Source: an uncultured Collinsella sp.
GTDB taxonomy: Bacteria > Actinomycetota > Coriobacteriia > Coriobacteriales > Coriobacteriaceae
Assembly (NCBI GenBank): GCA_958403385.1
Contig: CATXXC010000016.1
Span: forward strand, 1-52,200
Direction of reading: 5' to 3'
Length of the DNA stretch: 52,200 bases
Shown here: one piece after another, positions 50,596-52,200 of the stretch
Layout: every line of letters begins with the position of its first letter
Position numbering within the stretch: position 1 is the first letter of the stretch
The notes under the pieces: generated by a model
Database searches by the model: none
What the model was told of the DNA's origin: nothing
The model's input: only the letters and a program-made list of their open reading frames with translations
Program-made: the position numbers and the translations under genes

Positions 50596-50601
50596 TACAA
50601 T
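50596..50601 (+). promoter_or_regulatory. -10 box of the transglutaminase-like gene
   Basis: TACAAT, with TTGGGG 18 bases upstream (50572-50577). Transcription would start near 50608, after the first in-frame ATG at 50600, so that ATG cannot be used from this promoter and the ATG at 50636 is favoured. Confidence 0.5.
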
Positions 50602-50635
50602 GGGCTTCAAGAGTTCTAATGACTTGGAGTTTGGT

Positions 50636-52069
50636 ATGGCTGTTATTAATGTGCTGCCTTCGGATGGGAAGGTTATTGACGAGGGTCCTGTTGGTTGCTC
50701 TGTTGATGTTTGCAATGATGACTTCCGTTTTCTAGATGTTGGCTTGCCACCCGAGATTCTGCGTTTAAAGGACGCGGGGTATCTTTCGCAGGCTATTGAG
50801 GCTTGCGACCGCCTACTTGCCCAAGACCCCGATCCCTCGCTTGCTGCCTGCGTTCGTGCCGAGCGGTATCGCATGCTTGAGACGCCGCTTCATTTTTCGG
50901 TGTCGCGCGACCAGGCTATTGCGATGATTCGCGAGGAGTGGCCTGAGTTTACCGAGGAGCAGTTTGACGATCTGATTGACCGTAAGCGTATTGACTGGCG
51001 CTTTATCGATGGCGAGCTGTTCGTTCTCGACAACTTCCTCGATTCGCTTCGCGTATATCCCAAAGAGGTCCCCGGCATGCGTCCCGATTCTACGGACGGA
51101 ATAGCACTGCGCGACGAGATGCTCAAGGAGATGGAGTCACAAAACGGATTGGCTCGCGTCATTACGCTTAAAGCGTCCGTGTCTGTCCCCGGCGCTCTGG
51201 AGGGGGAGACCGTTTGCGCTTGGCTTCCCGTCGCGGCTGCCTGCCGTCAGCAGTCTCGGGTCGAGATTCTCGACATGACGCCGGAGGGTGCTGTTGCTCC
51301 CGCGAACGCTTCGGCGCGTACCGCCTCGTGGTCTTCTTCGAGTGAGCGCTCATTCTCCGTGACTTATCGTTATCACATCGATGCTGCTTATTGTGATGTC
51401 TACGGTGGCACACTTCCGGTTCATCCGCGTATGGACGCGCCTCTGCCCGAGGATATTTCCGAGGACCGTCCGCACATTGCATTTACGCCGTATCTGCAGC
51501 AGCTGACGGCCGGTGTTGTTGACGGACTCGAGGATCCGCTCGATCGCGCTCGTGCTATCTATGATTATCTGACGCAGCATATCGACTATCGCTATCAGCC
51601 GCCGTACTTGCTTTTGGGATCTATTGCCGATGACTGCGCGCATTCGCTCCGCGGCGATTGCGGCGTTATGGCGCTCACGTTTATCACCATGTGCCGTATC
51701 GCGGGCGTGCCTGCCCGTTGGCAGAGCGGCCTGTATGTTGCGCCCGATTCGGTGGGGCCGCACGATTGGGCTGAGTTCTATACGCCACAGACCGGTTGGC
51801 TTAACGCCGACGTATCGTTTGGTTCCTCGGCGCGCAGGATGGGGGAGGAGTGGCGTCGTCGTCACTACTTTGGCAATCTCGATCCGTGGCGCATGGTGGC
51901 AAACTGTCGGTTCCAGGCGGGGTTTGAACCTGTCTTTAACGGCATGCGCGAGGACCCCTACGATAACCAGATGGGCGAGGCCTCGGTCGACGGTCGCGGA
52001 TGCCGTCAGCGCGAGATGCTCCGCACGGTCGAACTCATCGAAATGCTCGAAGTTCCATTTTCGGACTAA
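50636..52069 (+). CDS. Transglutaminase-like superfamily protein, cytoplasmic
   Basis: A 477-residue protein without signal peptide or membrane helix. The last third carries a transglutaminase/protease-like core with a full triad: C342 in RGDCGVMALTFITMC, H376 in PHDWAEFY and D392 in LNADVSFG. The N-terminal half has a helical, TPR-like look (residues about 35-75, with QAIEACDRLLAQDPDPSLAA), then a beta region. Such proteins may hydrolyse amide bonds; the substrate is unknown. The ATG at 50636 follows TTGGAG by six bases, while the ATG at 50600 lies inside the likely -10 box. The gene precedes tRNA-Leu. Confidence 0.8.
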   Translation: MAVINVLPSDGKVIDEGPVGCSVDVCNDDFRFLDVGLPPEILRLKDAGYLSQAIEACDRLLAQDPDPSLAACVRAERYRMLETPLHFSVSRDQAIAMIREEWPEFTEEQFDDLIDRKRIDWRFIDGELFVLDNFLDSLRVYPKEVPGMRPDSTDGIALRDEMLKEMESQNGLARVITLKASVSVPGALEGETVCAWLPVAAACRQQSRVEILDMTPEGAVAPANASARTASWSSSSERSFSVTYRYHIDAAYCDVYGGTLPVHPRMDAPLPEDISEDRPHIAFTPYLQQLTAGVVDGLEDPLDRARAIYDYLTQHIDYRYQPPYLLLGSIADDCAHSLRGDCGVMALTFITMCRIAGVPARWQSGLYVAPDSVGPHDWAEFYTPQTGWLNADVSFGSSARRMGEEWRRRHYFGNLDPWRMVANCRFQAGFEPVFNGMREDPYDNQMGEASVDGRGCRQREMLRTVELIEMLEVPFSD

Positions 52070-52108
52070 TCGGCAGAAAGCTGTGATAAACTAACTCACG
52101 CATTACGT

Positions 52109-52195
52109 GCCCGAGTGGCGGAATTGGCAGACGCAGTGGACTCAAAATCCACCGTTGGCAACAACGTGCGAGTTCGAGTCTCGCCTCGGGCACCA
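52109..52195 (+). tRNA. tRNA-Leu (anticodon CAA)
   Basis: Cloverleaf with acceptor GCCCGAG/CTCGGGC, anticodon stem GTGGA/TCCAC with loop CTCAAAA (anticodon CAA, reading UUG), a long variable arm typical of leucine tRNAs, and the T loop GTTCGAGTC. The mature 84-base part ends at 52192 with discriminator A, and CCA is encoded at 52193-52195. Confidence 0.95.
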
Positions 52196-52200
52196 TACAT

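Overview
The window is GC-rich with short intergenic gaps, purine-rich ribosome-binding sites and frequent ATGA or GTGA overlaps. The gene content (single-chain PurL, an Etf/ferredoxin-type lactate oxidation set, liv transporter, RecJ-helicase fusion next to relA, a protein with a C-terminal LAQTG sorting signal) fits an anaerobic gut actinobacterium of the Coriobacteriia, most like Collinsella. That assignment is inference from style and content, not a database match. No phage, insertion sequence or CRISPR array was seen.

Layout. 165-6775 carries tRNA-modification and sensing genes: a TrmB-like methyltransferase, a Trm9-like methyltransferase, an XRE regulator with membrane segments coupled to a DUF4097 surface protein, Elp3, and a spermidine-synthase-like protein. 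6802-12420 (minus strand) is a three-gene cassette: a TerB_N/TerB_C protein, a BrxD-like (DUF2791) ATPase and an Lhr-like helicase. It is the best candidate in the window for a poorly described system, probably genome defence or DNA processing. 12509-16550 (minus) holds a DUF554 membrane protein and five genes for secreted or surface proteins, including one with only about 30 mature residues before its LAQTG signal. 16897-20522 encodes a lactate/2-hydroxyacid dehydrogenase with EtfB and a ferredoxin-fused EtfA, the components of an electron-confurcating lactate dehydrogenase. 20519-26003 holds an HD hydrolase, AzlCD, a KdgT-like permease, a membrane diguanylate cyclase and an EamA transporter. 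26103-34251 has purL, a CPA2 antiporter, an SDR oxidoreductase and homoserine dehydrogenase.

34503-39831 is the branched-chain amino acid ABC operon livKHMGF, preceded by the deleted remnant of a second livK and by GTAAC/GAAAC half-sites. 40006-42513 has cutC, a GalT-like protein and a bile acid:sodium symporter family protein. 42788-49223 holds a RecJ-RecQ-like fusion, a bifunctional RelA/SpoT and a metallo-hydrolase. 49418-52195 has class II aldolase, a large cruciform with a partial tandem copy, a transglutaminase-like protein and tRNA-Leu(CAA).

Working together: lactate oxidation, amino-acid uptake (liv), export (AzlCD), homoserine synthesis and (p)ppGpp control describe an amino-acid- and lactate-using anaerobe. 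Several gaps hold strong hairpins: classical terminators, an array of alternating inverted repeats at 31644-31844, an inverted repeat at 39880-39946 and the cruciform at 50305-50396. Many start codons were moved inward from the longest open frame because a good ribosome-binding site supports the internal one; this is noted gene by gene.
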